Source: Candidatus Bathyarchaeota archaeon
GTDB lineage: Archaea > Thermoproteota > Bathyarchaeia > TCS64
NCBI GenBank assembly: GCA_026014515.1
Contig: JAOZIG010000256.1
Location: 1-15,252, forward strand
Reading direction: 5' to 3'
DNA length: 15,252 nt
Each line of letters starts with the position of its first letter. Within the stretch, counting starts at the first letter, position 1. Below the pieces are notes generated by a model. It ran no database searches. It had not been told where the DNA came from and worked only from the letters and a program-made list of their open reading frames with translations. Both the position numbers and the translations under genes were made by a program. Below are positions 14,002 to 15,252 of this stretch, piece by piece.

Positions 14002-15252
14002 AGCCTGTACCCCGGAGGCTCCACATAGCCTCCAGTTATTTCTCCTAATAGTTTAGCGAAGTGTATAGTTGTACCGTCCTCCAGATATGGTCCCATGATC
14101 TGAACACCAACAGGTAAACCAGACTCAGTGAAACCCACTGGAGCTACTGTGCATGGTAGCCCTGTTATGCTGCTGAAGGTCATCCAGAAGAGTTGATCCA
14201 TGTATTCTCGTGTGCCCCATGGGGTCTGGATTACCCGTCCCGTCATGGGAGCACTGTGATCATGGGGGAACGCCGTGGTGTAATCCACGGGCATCAAGAA
14301 GACATCAATATCATTGAATACACGCTGCCAAAGGTCCCTTGTGGCTACACGCATCTCCTCAAACTGAATATGATGCCGTTGCTCGGTTGTCCACACCCAC
14401 GCCATCAAGCCCTCATCATCGACATCCTTCCGCTTTGCGGTCTCCTTGGTCTTTTCAAGGTCCTTATCCTTGAGCTGAGCTGCCTTGTCTCCGTATCTTA
14501 GAAGCTTGAAGAGGTGGAATTGTTCCGCTGGGTCTACTACGCTTGGCCAGCCTTCATTGGCTAGGGCTACGTTTTCTGCTATCTGGTCAATTGCTTCGCG
14601 GAGAACATGTTGAACGTCTTGGTTCAGTGGGCATAGTGGCTCGTCAACTATGTAGCCGATCCTGTAGTCTTTGAGTTTCTTGTGTCGTGGTTTAGGCATC
14701 TTCCATGTGAATGCCTTTGACGCGTATTGGTCTGGTCCCCCTATGATGTCCATTGCGAGTTTAAGGTCGTCTGGACTGCGTGCTAATGGTCCGGGGGTTG
14801 ACATTCTTGATGGTGGACGCTGGATACAGTTCATCGAGCCCGGAACGCTGCCTCTGAGAGGGGCAACCCCCATGCTTGGTCGGTGACCATAGATGCCTGT
14901 GAAGTGTGCAGGGACACGGATTGAGCCAGCGAAATCGCTGCCTACGCTTAGAAAGCTGAGACCAGCGGAGATAGAGGCTGCGCAGCCGCCTGATGATCCA
15001 CCGGGGGTTACAGTAGGGTTCCATGGATTCACTGTGGTTCCATATACATCGTTGTAGCTCTGCCAGTCAGCGGCTAGTTCAGGCACGTTTGTGTGCCCGA
15101 TAATAACAGCGCCAGCATCTAGGAGTCTGTCAACGATTACCGCGTTTCTCTCTGGGATATAGTCTGCGTAGGTTATTGAGCCACATGTGGTGGGTACACC
15201 TTTGATCTCGTAGTGATCCTTGATGGTAATCGGGACGCCATGCAGTGACCCC
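13998..15252 (-). CDS. Amidase-signature-family hydrolase (5' end outside window)
   Basis: The frame is open to the right edge of the window (first full codon at 15251), so the N-terminus is missing and 417 residues are visible. A GTG at 15086 is internal. The Ser-cisSer-Lys triad is complete: Lys in GVPITIKD (codon 15219-15221), the cis-Ser in GGSSGG (14994-14996), and the nucleophile Ser in DFAGSIRVPA (14922-14924). The C-terminal end GLPVGVQIMGPYLEDGTTIHFA is typical of the family. Such enzymes hydrolyse amides, with substrates ranging from simple amides to peptides and lactams. I see no GatB or GatC gene, and the active-site region does not look like GatA, so a role in Gln-tRNA formation is unlikely. 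Its stop overlaps the S9 gene by four bases (CTAG). Confidence 0.9.
   Translation of the reverse strand, partial: GSLHGVPITIKDHYEIKGVPTTCGSITYADYIPERNAVIVDRLLDAGAVIIGHTNVPELAADWQSYNDVYGTTVNPWNPTVTPGGSSGGCAASISAGLSFLSVGSDFAGSIRVPAHFTGIYGHRPSMGVAPLRGSVPGSMNCIQRPPSRMSTPGPLARSPDDLKLAMDIIGGPDQYASKAFTWKMPKPRHKKLKDYRIGYIVDEPLCPLNQDVQHVLREAIDQIAENVALANEGWPSVVDPAEQFHLFKLLRYGDKAAQLKDKDLEKTKETAKRKDVDDEGLMAWVWTTEQRHHIQFEEMRVATRDLWQRVFNDIDVFLMPVDYTTAFPHDHSAPMTGRVIQTPWGTREYMDQLFWMTFSSITGLPCTVAPVGFTESGLPVGVQIMGPYLEDGTTIHFAKLLGEITGGYVEPPGYRL
14001..14033. repeat. Two mutually exclusive hairpins at the S9/amidase junction
   Basis: GAGCCT (14001-14006) pairs with AGGCTC (14016-14021), and the overlapping GGAGGCT (14014-14020) pairs perfectly with AGCCTCC (14027-14033) around CCACAT. 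They lie at the S9 stop and inside the amidase C-terminal codons. They could help end S9 transcription, but coding constraint alone may explain them. Confidence 0.35.

Noticed and set aside
13998..15252. Calling the amidase GatA (Glu-tRNA amidotransferase)
   Set aside because: The nucleophile motif DFAGSIRVPA and the C-terminus are those of general amidases, and no gatB or gatC is adjacent.

Overview
The window reads as a piece of an archaeal chromosome. Several genes have a TATA-like box about 23-31 bases before the start codon, which is the pattern of leaderless archaeal transcripts, while genes inside operons carry Shine-Dalgarno sequences (GGAGG, GGGAGG, GGTGA). A RIO-family kinase and archaeal-type ferredoxin-linked enzymes fit this. 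Base composition is near-balanced except for one AT-rich stretch. The gene set (peptidases, aminotransferase, aldehyde:ferredoxin oxidoreductase) suggests an anaerobic, peptide- and amino-acid-fermenting archaeon. A mesophilic Asgard (Thorarchaeia-like) or TACK lineage is my guess; there is no rRNA or other marker here to settle it.

Layout, left to right. Bases 1-578 hold the C-terminal part of a RIO-type kinase. It is followed by a small conserved-looking protein of unknown function (622-909) and an AstE/AspA-type zinc deacylase (957-1910). Next is a two-gene unit: an AprA/FrdA-type flavoprotein (2111-3841) overlapping by one base a 70-residue 2[4Fe-4S] ferredoxin (3841-4053). An AT-rich spacer (4054-4489) carries a long imperfect hairpin and a doubtful two-helix membrane ORF, then comes an MFS transporter (4490-5713). 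The convergent gap 5714-5864 is full of stem-loops. On the minus strand, reading leftwards, are an M14-type metallopeptidase with a long C-terminal region (11910 to 9379), a class I aminotransferase (9271 to 8078), and a coupled pair of a four-cluster ferredoxin (8014 to 7610) and an aldehyde ferredoxin oxidoreductase (7613 to 5865). Divergent from the M14 gene is an S9 prolyl-oligopeptidase-family enzyme (12064-14001). It meets an amidase (13998 to beyond 15252) tail to tail with a 4-base overlap.

How it may work together (inference): the M14 and S9 enzymes and the amidase would release amino acids from peptides and amides. The aminotransferase would turn amino acids into 2-oxo acids. 2-Oxo acid ferredoxin oxidoreductases elsewhere in the genome produce aldehydes as by-products, which the tungsten/molybdenum AOR would oxidise to acids, passing electrons to its ferredoxin partner. 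The flavoprotein-ferredoxin pair is a second, uncharacterised redox module, with a transporter next to it.

The most unusual sequence features are a G-rich element (six Gs, A, seven or eight Gs, TACC) found twice directly after stop codons, and the stacked hairpins between convergent genes. I see no rRNA, tRNA, CRISPR array, insertion sequence or phage gene.
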